40,259 nucleotides of DNA from Patescibacteria group bacterium (lineage in GTDB: Bacteria; Patescibacteriota; Minisyncoccia; Moranbacterales; UBA2206): NCBI GenBank assembly GCA_022711335.1, contig JAKLFF010000001.1:1-40259 (forward strand), read 5' to 3'. Under the pieces are notes generated by a model. The model ran no database searches. It worked only from the letters and a program-made list of their open reading frames with translations, and was not told the origin of the DNA. The translations under genes were made by a program, and so were the position numbers. Positions 6,889 to 13,939 of the stretch are shown here, in pieces. Position 1 is the stretch's first letter, and every line of letters starts with the position of its first letter.

Positions 6889-7263
6889 ATGGAAAAAGAA
6901 AGAGTCAGGGTTCTGGTAGTTGATGACGACATTCAAGTGGGGAAAATGATAGAGTGCTTCGTCAAGGAAATTTTTGGCGGAGAGTGCAAGATTGCCGAGT
7001 GCGCCGAAAGTGGAATCTCGACGATCACCGAGGGTTTTGTCCCCGATGTCATAATTTCTGATTTCCTGATGCCGGGATTGGATGGGATTGAGTTTTTTCG
7101 AGCCCTCAAAGAAGTCGGATTTGAGGGGAAGTGGCTGTTTGTTACAGGCACTCTTGATAACAGGCTTCGGAATTTTTCATTTGAGAACAATTTGGAAGTT
7201 CTCCGAAAGCCTTTCACCATGGGAGATTTTACGGTTGCTCTAAAAGACTTGATGGAAGAATAA
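6889..7263 (+). CDS. Stand-alone response regulator receiver (CheY-like)
   Basis: A 124-residue single receiver domain. The acidic pocket is D12-D14 (VVDDD), the phospho-acceptor is D58 (IISDFLMPGLDG), the switch Thr is T86 (FVTGT) and the conserved Lys is K107 (LRKP). There is no output domain, so it must act by protein contact or phosphotransfer. The cognate kinase is not in the window. It has its own promoter at 6757-6785 and is followed 20 bases later by a small membrane protein that is probably co-transcribed. The start follows a GGGAAGGG stretch. Family assignment is firm; the pathway is unknown. Confidence 0.9.
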   Translation: MEKERVRVLVVDDDIQVGKMIECFVKEIFGGECKIAECAESGISTITEGFVPDVIISDFLMPGLDGIEFFRALKEVGFEGKWLFVTGTLDNRLRNFSFENNLEVLRKPFTMGDFTVALKDLMEE

Positions 7264-7283
7264 GAGAAAGGAGGGGTGAAATC

Positions 7284-7481
7284 GTGGGAAAAATTTTGGG
7301 CATGATCTGGAATATTTGCAGGCCGGCGGCTATGCTCTTAGCCATTGTTCCGGTTGGAATCGGCCTGTTACTGCTCGAAGTTTTTGGCTGCCGCGGAGCT
7401 TCCAAGGCGGAACGCGAGCGGCGGAAGAGTCTTGAGCAATCCCGACGCTTGGGAAGGAGTTTGAAGAAACAGAGCGTCTAA
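7284..7481 (+). CDS. Small single-pass membrane protein
   Basis: A 65-residue protein with a GTG start behind a strong AAAGGAGGGG site. One membrane helix (about 13-33) is followed by a short cytoplasmic tail that is very rich in Arg, Lys, Ser and Glu. It shares a transcript with the response regulator and ends at the terminator at 7480-7498. It may be a membrane partner or docking protein for the regulator, which is an inference from position only. Confidence 0.6.
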   Translation: MGKILGMIWNICRPAAMLLAIVPVGIGLLLLEVFGCRGASKAERERRKSLEQSRRLGRSLKKQSV

Positions 7482-7498
7482 GGCCTTCGGGCCTTTTT
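7480..7498 (+). terminator. Intrinsic terminator of the response-regulator operon
   Basis: AAGGCC-TTCG-GGCCTT followed by T residues. The stem overlaps the stop codon of the preceding gene. Confidence 0.8.
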
Positions 7499-7540
7499 AG
7501 TTTGTGCAAAGTGCCGGATATAAAGTATTATTATATCAAA

Positions 7541-7583
7541 CCCCTCCTTTAATTCCTCCCCTTGGAAAGGGGAGGAGGAATTG
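7541..7583 (+). repeat. Inverted repeat R3, copy 1, carrying the recO ribosome-binding site
   Basis: CCCCTCCTTTAATTCCTCCC on the left folds onto GGGGAGGAGGAATT on the right. The right arm is the only Shine-Dalgarno (GGAGGAGG) for recO at 7586. Folding would hide the site. A related copy does the same for tatD (21741-21783). Confidence 0.75.
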
Positions 7584-7585
7584 AA

Positions 7586-8317
7586 ATGAATTTCAAATAC
7601 AACGGCATCATACTTTTTAAAAACGATATCGGCGAAACCGATCGGCTTTATGGCATCTATACTTTGGAAGCCGGAAAAATCCGGGCGCGGGCAATTGGTG
7701 TTAAAAAACCCAATGCGAAACTGGCGGGAAATCTCGAACCTCTTACATATTCGGAAATTTTCATGGCGCGAGGGCGCGGAAAAGGGAATATTACTGGAGT
7801 AATCGCGCTTAACAATTTTTCTGGCATAAAATCAGGCATAGAGGCAACCCAGAAAGTTTTTTATACTTTTGGAATTTTCGGCCGGCTGGTTACTGAAGAG
7901 GAAAAAGACGAAAAAATATTCAGTTTGCTTTTGGAATATCTGGAAGCGATGGACCGCATCTGCGTTTCTTCTTCGCAAAAAAGCCAAGAAGGCAGGCTGG
8001 ATATTGTTACTCTGGGGTTTCTTTTTAAATTTCTCGGCGCGCTAGGGTATAAAATAGAAGCCGATAAATGCGTGAAATGCGGCACGAAACTCCAGCCGGA
8101 CGGCAATTATTTCAGCGCAGAGTCGGGAGGGGTGGTTTGCGTGAAATGCGGAAGCGGAAGCGGAAAAAAAGTAAAAATTATTGCTGATTCCATAAAGCTG
8201 ATTCGGCTGTTTTTGAAAAACAAGGTTGGTAATTTTGGGAAAATAGAAGCTGAAAAATCGATAATTAATAATTTAAAGGTTATAATCAGTGAAGAAATAG
8301 GCTGGATAACAGGATAA
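7586..8317 (+). CDS. recO: DNA repair protein RecO
   Basis: RecO loads RecA onto SSB-coated single-stranded DNA with RecR in the RecF pathway and anneals strands. This 243-residue protein has the N-terminal OB-fold signature (YNGIILFKNDIGETDRL, then GVKKPNAKLAGNLEP) at residues 5-55. A helical domain follows, and a C-terminal zinc finger with CVKC and CVKC pairs at about 160 and 185. Length matches the family. The start at 7586 is chosen over the frame opening at 7562 because the latter lies within the repeat and GGAGGAGG is well spaced from 7586. The ribosome-binding site belongs to an inverted repeat and can be paired. RecR and RecF are not in the window. Confidence 0.9.
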   Translation: MNFKYNGIILFKNDIGETDRLYGIYTLEAGKIRARAIGVKKPNAKLAGNLEPLTYSEIFMARGRGKGNITGVIALNNFSGIKSGIEATQKVFYTFGIFGRLVTEEEKDEKIFSLLLEYLEAMDRICVSSSQKSQEGRLDIVTLGFLFKFLGALGYKIEADKCVKCGTKLQPDGNYFSAESGGVVCVKCGSGSGKKVKIIADSIKLIRLFLKNKVGNFGKIEAEKSIINNLKVIISEEIGWITG

Positions 8318-8325
8318 AAATTTAC

Positions 8326-8415
8326 AATCAATTTTCAATGAATTAATTTCCAATTTTCAAATTGAATTATTGAATCGCTGGAACATTAGAAATTAATTTA
8401 AAATTAAAAATTGAA
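8326..8415. repeat. A/T-rich spacer repeat, family R4
   Basis: Tandem and inverted copies of AATTTTCAA / TTGAAAATT-like words. The same words fill the spacers at 16562-16684, 24650-24755, 29420-29461 and 36233-36376, each just upstream of a gene. Confidence 0.6.
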
Positions 8416-8426
8416 TGCCGGATGAT

Positions 8427-8455
8427 TTGATAGTAAATACAAAATTTAGTATAAT
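8427..8455 (+). promoter_or_regulatory. Promoter of the 8492 gene
   Basis: TTGATA (8427-8432), a 17-base spacer, TATAAT (8450-8455). The predicted start of transcription is near 8462, about 30 bases before the ATG. Confidence 0.7.
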
Positions 8456-8491
8456 TAAGATGCATAACAAAACAAAGAAACACTAAGCCCT

Positions 8492-10393
8492 ATGTCTCTT
8501 CGCGACATTCAAGAAAATTTATATAAAAAAGACGCTGATCCGGGTCTTTCCAAGCGCGGTCCGGCGGATTATGATCCGGAAAATGCGCCTCTCATACTCA
8601 ACAATCAGCCAGCTGAAAAAGATCTCTGGAAAGAAAAAAAATATGAAGTTGGGAAAGAAGGAAAAAAAGCGATAAAAATCGGATCTATTGTTCTTGGCTC
8701 AATCGTCTTGCTGGTCATTCTTTTTGGTGGATTTTATTGGTTTAAGAAATCGTCTTTTTCCGAGGAGCGGATGATAGTATCCGTATCTGGTCCTAAGGAA
8801 GCCAGAAGCGGGAAACTTCTGACTTATGAAATAAAATACAAGAACGAAAATCGGGCAGCGCTTAAAAATGCAAAATTGAAACTGACTTTTCCGGACACTT
8901 TTAACCCGGAAGAAAATCCGAATTTTAGGATAGAAAGTCCAGTGAGCGGGATTTATGATCTCGGAGAAATAAAAGGCCATAGCGAAGGGGAAGTGAATTT
9001 TAATGGGAGGGTATATACTCCAAAAGGCGCTCTTATTTATATTGAAGCCGGACTATCTTTTAATCCTTCCGGATTTAGCACTCAGTTTGTTTCCAAAAAT
9101 AAACTGGGGATAAATGTGATCTCAACTCCGCTAGAGCTGGAAATTACAGCTCCGCAAAGCATTTCAAGCGGCAATGAAGTGAATTATCTGATAACCTACC
9201 GCAACAGCGGAGGAGAGAATTTTGATTCAGTTAAAATCAGAGCCGAATATCCGGACGGATTCACCTATTCCAATTCTGATCCCCGGCCGTTTGAAGGCAA
9301 CAATATTTGGTATATCGGCAATGTTTCTCCGGGGCAACAAGGAAAAATAACAATAAGCGGAAAATTGGAAGGGGAAAGAGACCAGGTGAAGCCCATAAAA
9401 GCGCATATCGGTTCAACAGAAGAAGGAACATTTGTAAGTTATAATGAAGACGATGTTTTTACGAAAATAGTTTCCTCTCCGCTTTCCGTATCGCAGACAG
9501 TCAACGGAGCGGCCAGCCTTAACGCCAACGCCGGGGAAAATCTTTTATTTGAGATAAACTTCAAAAACAACGGAGATCAGGGAATGCGGGGCGTGATTGT
9601 TACGGAGAATATTGACAGTCCGGTTCTGGACTATTCCACTTTAAAATTAGACGGCGGATCTTTTGATGAAAGTAAAAAAACGATAACCTGGAAAGCGCCG
9701 GATCAGGCCAATTTTAGGAATCTTGAACCGGGACAGGGAGGAACACTTAAATTTTCTGTCAGAATAAAGGACATTCTTCCAATTTCAAGCGCCAATGACA
9801 AAAACTTCGTGATCTCAAGCGTTTCTAAGATTGACAGTCCGGATGTGGCCACTCCGATCAATATGAACAAGATAATTTCCGGAAATAAGATGGATGTCCG
9901 GCTGAATTCCAAACTGGTGCTGGATACTTTGGGATATTATAATGACGGAAGCATTTCCAATTCCGGTCCAATTCCTCCGAAGGTTAATGAAGAAACGACT
10001 TATACGATCCACTGGAAGATCATTAATGTTTCTAACGATATTTCCGGCGCCAAAGTCGAATCGTCTCTTCCAACGGGAGTGGCTTTTACCGGAAAAGTTT
10101 CTCCGGAGGATGCTGGTTTCGAGTATAACGAAAGAACCAATTCGATCATATGGGAAATGGGGAATATTTCCGCCGGAGTCGGCGTTCTGTCTCCTGCCAA
10201 GGAAATTTCCTTCCAAGTGAAAATAAAGCCGTCCTCCGACCAGATAGGAAAAGAAGTCAAGCTGATAAATGAATCAAAAATTACGGCTAAAGATTCGTTC
10301 ACGGGAGAAAATTTGGAAAAAACATCCAGTGGAAGAAGCACAAATCTTCCGGAAGATTCCGGGCTGGGATATAAATATAAGGTGGTCAATTAG
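8492..10393 (+). CDS. Membrane-anchored DUF11 repeat protein
   Basis: A 633-residue protein. Residues 1-60 are hydrophilic and cytoplasmic, residues 63-84 are a single membrane helix, and the rest should be extracellular (signal-anchor topology). The outer part is four to five beta-sandwich modules of the DUF11/CARDB type. The recurring pattern is S-G-x-x-[LV]-x-[YF]-x-[IV]-x-[YF]-K-N, then [LF]-P-x-x-F, then a W- or Y-containing strand and G-x-I-x-x-G. Examples start near residues 93 (MIVSVSGPKEARSGKLLTYE), 207 and 320. Such modules are usual in adhesive or structural surface proteins; here no enzymatic motif is seen. The promoter at 8427 serves it alone. It is probably functionally close to the 3272 surface protein, which has the same module. 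Confidence 0.75.
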   Translation: MSLRDIQENLYKKDADPGLSKRGPADYDPENAPLILNNQPAEKDLWKEKKYEVGKEGKKAIKIGSIVLGSIVLLVILFGGFYWFKKSSFSEERMIVSVSGPKEARSGKLLTYEIKYKNENRAALKNAKLKLTFPDTFNPEENPNFRIESPVSGIYDLGEIKGHSEGEVNFNGRVYTPKGALIYIEAGLSFNPSGFSTQFVSKNKLGINVISTPLELEITAPQSISSGNEVNYLITYRNSGGENFDSVKIRAEYPDGFTYSNSDPRPFEGNNIWYIGNVSPGQQGKITISGKLEGERDQVKPIKAHIGSTEEGTFVSYNEDDVFTKIVSSPLSVSQTVNGAASLNANAGENLLFEINFKNNGDQGMRGVIVTENIDSPVLDYSTLKLDGGSFDESKKTITWKAPDQANFRNLEPGQGGTLKFSVRIKDILPISSANDKNFVISSVSKIDSPDVATPINMNKIISGNKMDVRLNSKLVLDTLGYYNDGSISNSGPIPPKVNEETTYTIHWKIINVSNDISGAKVESSLPTGVAFTGKVSPEDAGFEYNERTNSIIWEMGNISAGVGVLSPAKEISFQVKIKPSSDQIGKEVKLINESKITAKDSFTGENLEKTSSGRSTNLPEDSGLGYKYKVVN

Positions 10394-10550
10394 CAGCTAT
10401 TTCTTTTTGCCTCAAAATTATTAAAGCGGCTCATGTGAAATTAAAATTATTCCCTTGCTTGTTTAATTAAGTTAAAGCCAGTAAAAAAAGATCGTTATGA
10501 GTAATTTTTCGCCAAACACGCAAAATACTTAAGTTCAGAAGAGAATAAAT

Positions 10551-11747
10551 ATGTTTGAAATAGAATCCAAAAACGGAGAAAAAAGAATAGGAAAATTAAG
10601 GACTAAAAGCGGAGAAATGAAGACTCCGTTTTTTATGCCGGACGCAACTCGCGGATTCGTAAAATCACTGGGAATCGGCGACTTGAAAAAAGCTGGCATC
10701 GGGCCGATGGTAGTGAATACCTATCATCTTTACTTGAGTCCGGGAATAGAAACCGTAAAAAAAGCGGGTGGAATAAATAAATTTATGAATTGGCAGCGTC
10801 CGCTTTTGTCCGATTCGGGAGGATATCAAATTTTTTCTTTGATTCACAAAAACCCAAAGGCGGGGAAAATAGCCTATGAAGGAGCGCTTTTTAAATCTCC
10901 GATTGACGGACGAAAACATACCCTTACTCCGGAAAAGGCTATAGAAATCCAATTTGATTTGGGAGTGGATATGATGGTCTGCCTTGATGATGTTCCGCCC
11001 CACTCATATGAAAAAGAAAAGATAGCAGACGCGGTGAGAAGAACCATTCTTTGGGCAGAACGCTGCATGATTGAGTATAAAAGACAATTAAAATTGCGAA
11101 AAATAAACAAAAAAGACAGGCCGCTTATATTTTGCGTCATTCAAGGGGGGACATATTTTGATTTAAGAAAAAAATGCGCGGAAGAACTGATAAAAATTGG
11201 CTTTTCCGCTAAAGGCGGACCAGTCTTGGGCTGGGACGGATATGGATTCGGCGCGCGCCATGTCGATCAGGATGGCAATTTTTTGGAAGAGATGGTTCGT
11301 CATACAGCCAGTTTAATCCCTGAAAAAGCTCTCCGATTTGCATTGGGAGTGGGAACGCCGGAGGATATAGTGAAATTTGCCAGTTGCGGATGGGATATGT
11401 TTGATTGCGTGATTCCGACCAGGGAAGGAAGGCACGGGAGGCTTTTTCTGAGAAAAAGAAATTCGAAATCCGAAATTCGAAATTCGAAACAAATCCAAAA
11501 TCCAAAATCTAAATATAAAAACAAAACAGAAAAAAGTTTTTATGAGACGATAAATATTAATAATGAAAAGTATAAAACGGATTTTTCGCCGGTTGATCCG
11601 GATTGCGATTGCGAACTTTGTGAAAATTATACGCGCGCGTATCTCAAGCATCTCTTTTGCGTTAAAGATCCATTGGCGATGCGGCTGGCTTCCGTTCATA
11701 ATTTGAAATTTTATTCAAAACTTATGGAAGATATTGCTTCTTCCTGA
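10551..11747 (+). CDS. tgt: tRNA-guanine transglycosylase
   Basis: Tgt exchanges guanine at position 34 of GUN-anticodon tRNAs for preQ1 (queuosine pathway). In this 398-residue protein the TIM-barrel residues are D88 (SDSGGYQIF), the QGG motif (198-200), nucleophile D285 (FDCVIPTR), and zinc ligands C352, C354, C357 and H383. The usual GGLxVGE loop is replaced by GYGFGARH near 230-237, a real deviation in the substrate loop that may be a lineage subtype. Residues 303-335 are an in-frame insertion encoded by a dispersed A/T-rich repeat (11458-11523), placed between LF and the zinc-site approach, so the core should still fold. The U32 gene follows after 22 bases, which suggests a tRNA wobble-modification operon. 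No queuosine biosynthesis gene is nearby, so preQ1 may be salvaged. Confidence 0.9.
   Translation: MFEIESKNGEKRIGKLRTKSGEMKTPFFMPDATRGFVKSLGIGDLKKAGIGPMVVNTYHLYLSPGIETVKKAGGINKFMNWQRPLLSDSGGYQIFSLIHKNPKAGKIAYEGALFKSPIDGRKHTLTPEKAIEIQFDLGVDMMVCLDDVPPHSYEKEKIADAVRRTILWAERCMIEYKRQLKLRKINKKDRPLIFCVIQGGTYFDLRKKCAEELIKIGFSAKGGPVLGWDGYGFGARHVDQDGNFLEEMVRHTASLIPEKALRFALGVGTPEDIVKFASCGWDMFDCVIPTREGRHGRLFLRKRNSKSEIRNSKQIQNPKSKYKNKTEKSFYETININNEKYKTDFSPVDPDCDCELCENYTRAYLKHLFCVKDPLAMRLASVHNLKFYSKLMEDIASS
11458..11523 (+). repeat. Dispersed A/T-rich repeat inserted in tgt
   Basis: Tandem ATTCGAAATCCGAAATTCGA words followed by AAATCCAAAATCC-like words. They are translated in phase as a Lys/Ser/Asn-rich stretch (residues 303-325). 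Similar words (AAAGTTCAAAGTTCAAA) lie in the U32 gene and leuS. Confidence 0.75.
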
Positions 11748-11769
11748 TCGGCCTGATAAGCTTTGAACT

Positions 11770-13062
11770 ATGAAACATATTGAACTTCTCGCACCAGCAG
11801 GAAGCCTGGAAAAAATGAAATATGCCATTCGTTTTGGAGCGGACGCCGTTTATTTGGGTATTCCGGATTTTTCGTTGCGCGTAAGAATAAACAAATTCGG
11901 CGAAAAAGATATTCAAGAAGCGGTCAAATACGCGCATAAGCGTAAAAAGAAAATCTACGTAACTTTGAATATTTACGTCCACAATCAGCATTTGCCGCAA
12001 ATTGAGAGGCATCTGAAGTTTCTAAAAAAGTTAAGTGTTGATGGAGTGATTGTCAGTGATCCGGGGATTATAAATCTGGCCAAAAAACATCTTCCCAAAA
12101 CAGACATCCATCTTTCCACTCAGGCCAATGCGACGAATTGGCAGGCGGTTAAATTTTGGGCAGGGGAGGGCGTGAAAAGAATAATTTTGGCGCGGGAGGT
12201 TACTTTAGCCGAAATAGGAGAAATAAAAAAACATAATCCGAAGGTTGAGCTGGAGTATTTTGTCCACGGGGCGATGTGCATGAGTTATTCCGGGCGGTGC
12301 ATTCTTTCCAAATGGATGACGAACCGAAGCGCGAACCTGGGAGATTGTTCGCAGCCATGCCGATGGGCGTACCGCCCAGTTAAAAGTTCAAAGTGCAAAG
12401 TTAAAAGTTTTGGTATCCCGCTAAAGCGGGATAATTATTTATATTCATCTTTAAGAGAAGAAATGAAAGGATACGAAATTAATCTGGAAGAAGACCGGCA
12501 CGGGACGTATTTTTTCAACAGCTATGATCTTAATTTAATAGAACATGTAAAAGATTTGATTGACGCGGGGATAGATTCGTTAAAAATAGAAGGTCGGGCG
12601 AAAAGCGCCTATTATGTTGCCATAGTTACCCGGGCATACCGGAAAGTTTTGGATGCGATAGAGACGCATTGCAATGCGTCTCTACGAAAAAAAATTATAA
12701 AAGAACAGAGAAAAGAATTGGATAACCTGGTTAATCGCGGATATACAACCGGATTTTTGCTTGGGAAGGAGCCGGAACATAATTTTTCCGGTAAAAGCTT
12801 TGGCAATAAATTTCAATTTGTGGGAGAAGTTGTCGGAATGAAGGATAAATTAAATATTGTTCGGGTGCATAACGAAATATATCTCAAAGACAAACTGGAA
12901 GCGATAACTCCGGAAAAAAACATGCCGGTTAAGATTAAAAAAATATACAACTATAAAATGCAGGAAGCGGAAGAAGCCCACGGCGGGCATGAAAGGAAAT
13001 ATTTTTTTGTTTTTAGTGAAGTTTTGCCGGCTGGAAGCCTCATCAGAAAGAAATTAAAATGA
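11770..13062 (+). CDS. U32 peptidase-family protein, TrhP-like tRNA hydroxylation factor
   Basis: U32 proteins of this length (430 residues) are mostly TrhP/YegQ-like, which introduce 5-hydroxyuridine at tRNA position 34 using prephenate; RlhA, which modifies 23S rRNA, is the main alternative. The N-terminal signature (ELLAPAGSLEKMKYAIRFGA) and the family Cys motif (EYFVHGAMCMSYSGRCILS) are clear, and two more Cys (GDC, QPC) complete a four-Cys set for an iron-sulfur or metal site. SLKIEGR near 275-281 is also conserved. Two repeats have entered the frame: a stretch at 12379-12438 (about residues 204-223) and a perfect 26-bp palindrome at 12659-12684 (about 297-305). Both fall in variable regions. 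Its position beside tgt supports a wobble-base role. Confidence 0.85.
   Translation: MKHIELLAPAGSLEKMKYAIRFGADAVYLGIPDFSLRVRINKFGEKDIQEAVKYAHKRKKKIYVTLNIYVHNQHLPQIERHLKFLKKLSVDGVIVSDPGIINLAKKHLPKTDIHLSTQANATNWQAVKFWAGEGVKRIILAREVTLAEIGEIKKHNPKVELEYFVHGAMCMSYSGRCILSKWMTNRSANLGDCSQPCRWAYRPVKSSKCKVKSFGIPLKRDNYLYSSLREEMKGYEINLEEDRHGTYFFNSYDLNLIEHVKDLIDAGIDSLKIEGRAKSAYYVAIVTRAYRKVLDAIETHCNASLRKKIIKEQRKELDNLVNRGYTTGFLLGKEPEHNFSGKSFGNKFQFVGEVVGMKDKLNIVRVHNEIYLKDKLEAITPEKNMPVKIKKIYNYKMQEAEEAHGGHERKYFFVFSEVLPAGSLIRKKLK
12379..12438 (+). repeat. Repeat insertion 1 in the U32 gene
   Basis: AGTTAAAAGTTCAAAGTGCA-type tandem words are followed by the small palindrome ATCCCGC-TAAA-GCGGGAT (12414-12431). 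Translated in phase as a Lys/Ser-rich segment before EEDRHGTYFFN. Confidence 0.7.
12659..12684 (+). repeat. Perfect 26-bp palindrome in the U32 gene
   Basis: The 13-base arm TAGAGACGCATTG is followed directly by its exact reverse complement. It is in frame and codes for part of ETHCNASLRK. Confidence 0.85.
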
Positions 13063-13101
13063 TTTTTGTAATAGGTCTGCAGCTGCAAGTTTTAATAAGT
13101 G

Positions 13102-13123
13102 CAATCCCGCTTAGGCGGGATTG
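13102..13123. repeat. Small palindrome after the U32 gene
   Basis: CAATCCCGC (13102-13110) and GCGGGATTG (13115-13123) around TTAG. It has the look of the core of the R1 family. Confidence 0.6.
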
Positions 13124-13126
13124 TCC

Positions 13127-13153
13127 AAAAGCCCCAGATCAAGGGGTTTTTGA
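13127..13153 (+). terminator. Intrinsic terminator of the tgt-U32 operon
   Basis: AAAAGCCCC (13127-13135) pairs with GGGGTTTTT (13143-13151) with one G-U pair. Confidence 0.75.
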
Positions 13154-13177
13154 TTTTCTTGAAATTTTAATGAAAAC

Positions 13178-13206
13178 TTGACAAAAAAGGCGATTTCTGC
13201 TAAAAG
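13178..13206 (+). promoter_or_regulatory. Strong promoter of the 430-nt RNA
   Basis: TTGACA (13178-13183), exactly 17 bases, then TAAAAG (13201-13206). The predicted start of transcription is near 13213. Confidence 0.7.
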
Positions 13207-13212
13207 TAGCTT

Positions 13213-13643
13213 AGCAGTTAACCCTAAAAAAAGGAGGGCGAATGAATATCTGTAATGGTTGAGAGCTGGGGTAGACACGTGCAGGCAGGCGCATATAGGT
13301 CGCGCTATTGCGAGTCTGCCGCGGTTCGGAAATGTCCTTTAACTTTTAGGAGGTCTGTGCGGTATGCGCCTTCTCTACCGCACTTCATAGCTACCAACGC
13401 ATTGAAGTTGGTAAGAGCATGGATGCAACCGGGGAGCTAACTTCCATGTATATGGTAAATTCCCGGAAAACTTCCAATGTCCCCAGCCGGGACAGGGAAA
13501 AACTGATCCTTTCCGCAGTTGATAGCTAGGATTGCGGGCAGAGATCGACTCAATTTTTTACACCCATCGGATGGATGCGCTGGACATGTACTGAAGCGAG
13601 AGCCTTGATAAGAGGGTTCTCCAAGTGTCCAGCGCTTTTTTTT
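13213..13643 (+). ncRNA. Structured RNA of about 430 nt, family unknown
   Basis: The stretch has its own promoter and a long terminator and no convincing gene. Clear hairpins occur one after another: CGCA-T-ATAG/CTAT-TGCG inside GGCAG/CTGCC (about 13284-13319), GTGCGGTA/TACCGCAC (13357-13382), TACCAAC/GTTGGTA (13392-13413), CATGGA/TCCATG (13419-13448), GTCCC/GGGAC (13479-13493), CCGCA/TGCGG (13513-13537). GGAGGG before a 6-codon frame (ATG 13242) and AGGAGG before an 8-codon frame (ATG 13364) are also visible. The size fits RNase P RNA or tmRNA, but the conserved GAGGAAAGTCC/ACAGAA elements of the first and the tRNA-like ends of the second were not found. It may be a new RNA family or a diverged member of a known one. 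Confidence 0.6.
13577..13643 (+). terminator. Terminator of the 430-nt RNA
   Basis: The outer 10-bp stem GCGCTGGACA / TGTCCAGCGC (13577-13586, 13626-13635) encloses an inner GAGAGCC/GGGTTCTC hairpin. Eight T follow. Confidence 0.85.
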
Positions 13644-13663
13644 ATTTACTCAACAGGGTGAAT

Positions 13664-13692
13664 TTGACTCGAGCCTTAGAATACGTTAATAT
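13664..13692 (+). promoter_or_regulatory. Promoter of glyS
   Basis: TTGACT (13664-13669), 17 bases, TAATAT (13687-13692). The predicted start of transcription is near 13699, immediately before the first hairpin of the T-box leader. Confidence 0.7.
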
Positions 13693-13698
13693 TAAACA

Positions 13699-13848
13699 GT
13701 TCCGGAGATTGGCGCCCGGAGGCTATAATTAAATATAATTAAGGTGGTCTGAATTTATTCGGACAAGCCAGATGGAATCGCGAGAAACCTCGTTCTGGCA
13801 ACTTGAGAATATTATGGTATTCTAGAGTTGTAAGGACGGGGCTTTTTG
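13699..13848 (+). promoter_or_regulatory. Glycine T-box leader (compact Stem I)
   Basis: Stem I is short: TCCGG/CCGGA (13701-13720) with loop AGATTGGCGC, which holds the Gly codon GGC. Stem III is GTCTGAA/TTCGGAC (13747-13764). The antiterminator is GCCAGA/TCTGGC (13767-13772, 13794-13799), with a 7-base bulge TGGAATC (13773-13779) and inner GCG/CGT pairs. Canonical T-boxes have UGGNACC there, and UGGA would pair with the UCCA end of tRNA-Gly. The terminator uses the antiterminator's 3' side: CCTCGTTCT (13788-13796) pairs with AGGACGGGG (13833-13841), followed by TTTTT. The two folds exclude each other, as in transcription-type T-boxes. glyQS T-boxes are known to lack Stem II, as here. The ultrashort Stem I is unusual and is inferred from the promoter position. 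Confidence 0.8.
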
Positions 13849-13856
13849 TTACTCTC

Positions 13857-13928
13857 TACGAATTACGAATTTAGTACTAATATACTAATGTACGAATTAG
13901 TATATTAGTATTTGATTAGTAATTAGTA
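13857..13928. repeat. A/T-rich spacer repeat, family R6
   Basis: AATTAGTA / TACTAATT words in tandem and inverted order between the T-box and the glyS start. A shorter version precedes the NIF3 gene (15568-15603). Confidence 0.6.
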
Positions 13929-13939
13929 AAGAAAAAAAC

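Noticed and set aside
13255-13440. 61-codon frame inside the 430-nt RNA
   Set aside because: It crosses several stable hairpins and has no ribosome-binding site. Arg/Cys-rich composition is typical of chance frames.
13419-13532. 36-codon frame in the 430-nt RNA starting MDATGELTS
   Set aside because: Composition is protein-like, but the start lacks a clear Shine-Dalgarno and the bases are used in hairpin arms. Not enough to call a gene.
13213-13643. RNase P RNA or tmRNA
   Set aside because: GGAAATGTCC and GGTAAGAGC recall pieces of RNase P RNA, and AGATCGACTC recalls a T-arm, but the universal P4 elements and the tRNA-like ends are missing. Left unassigned.
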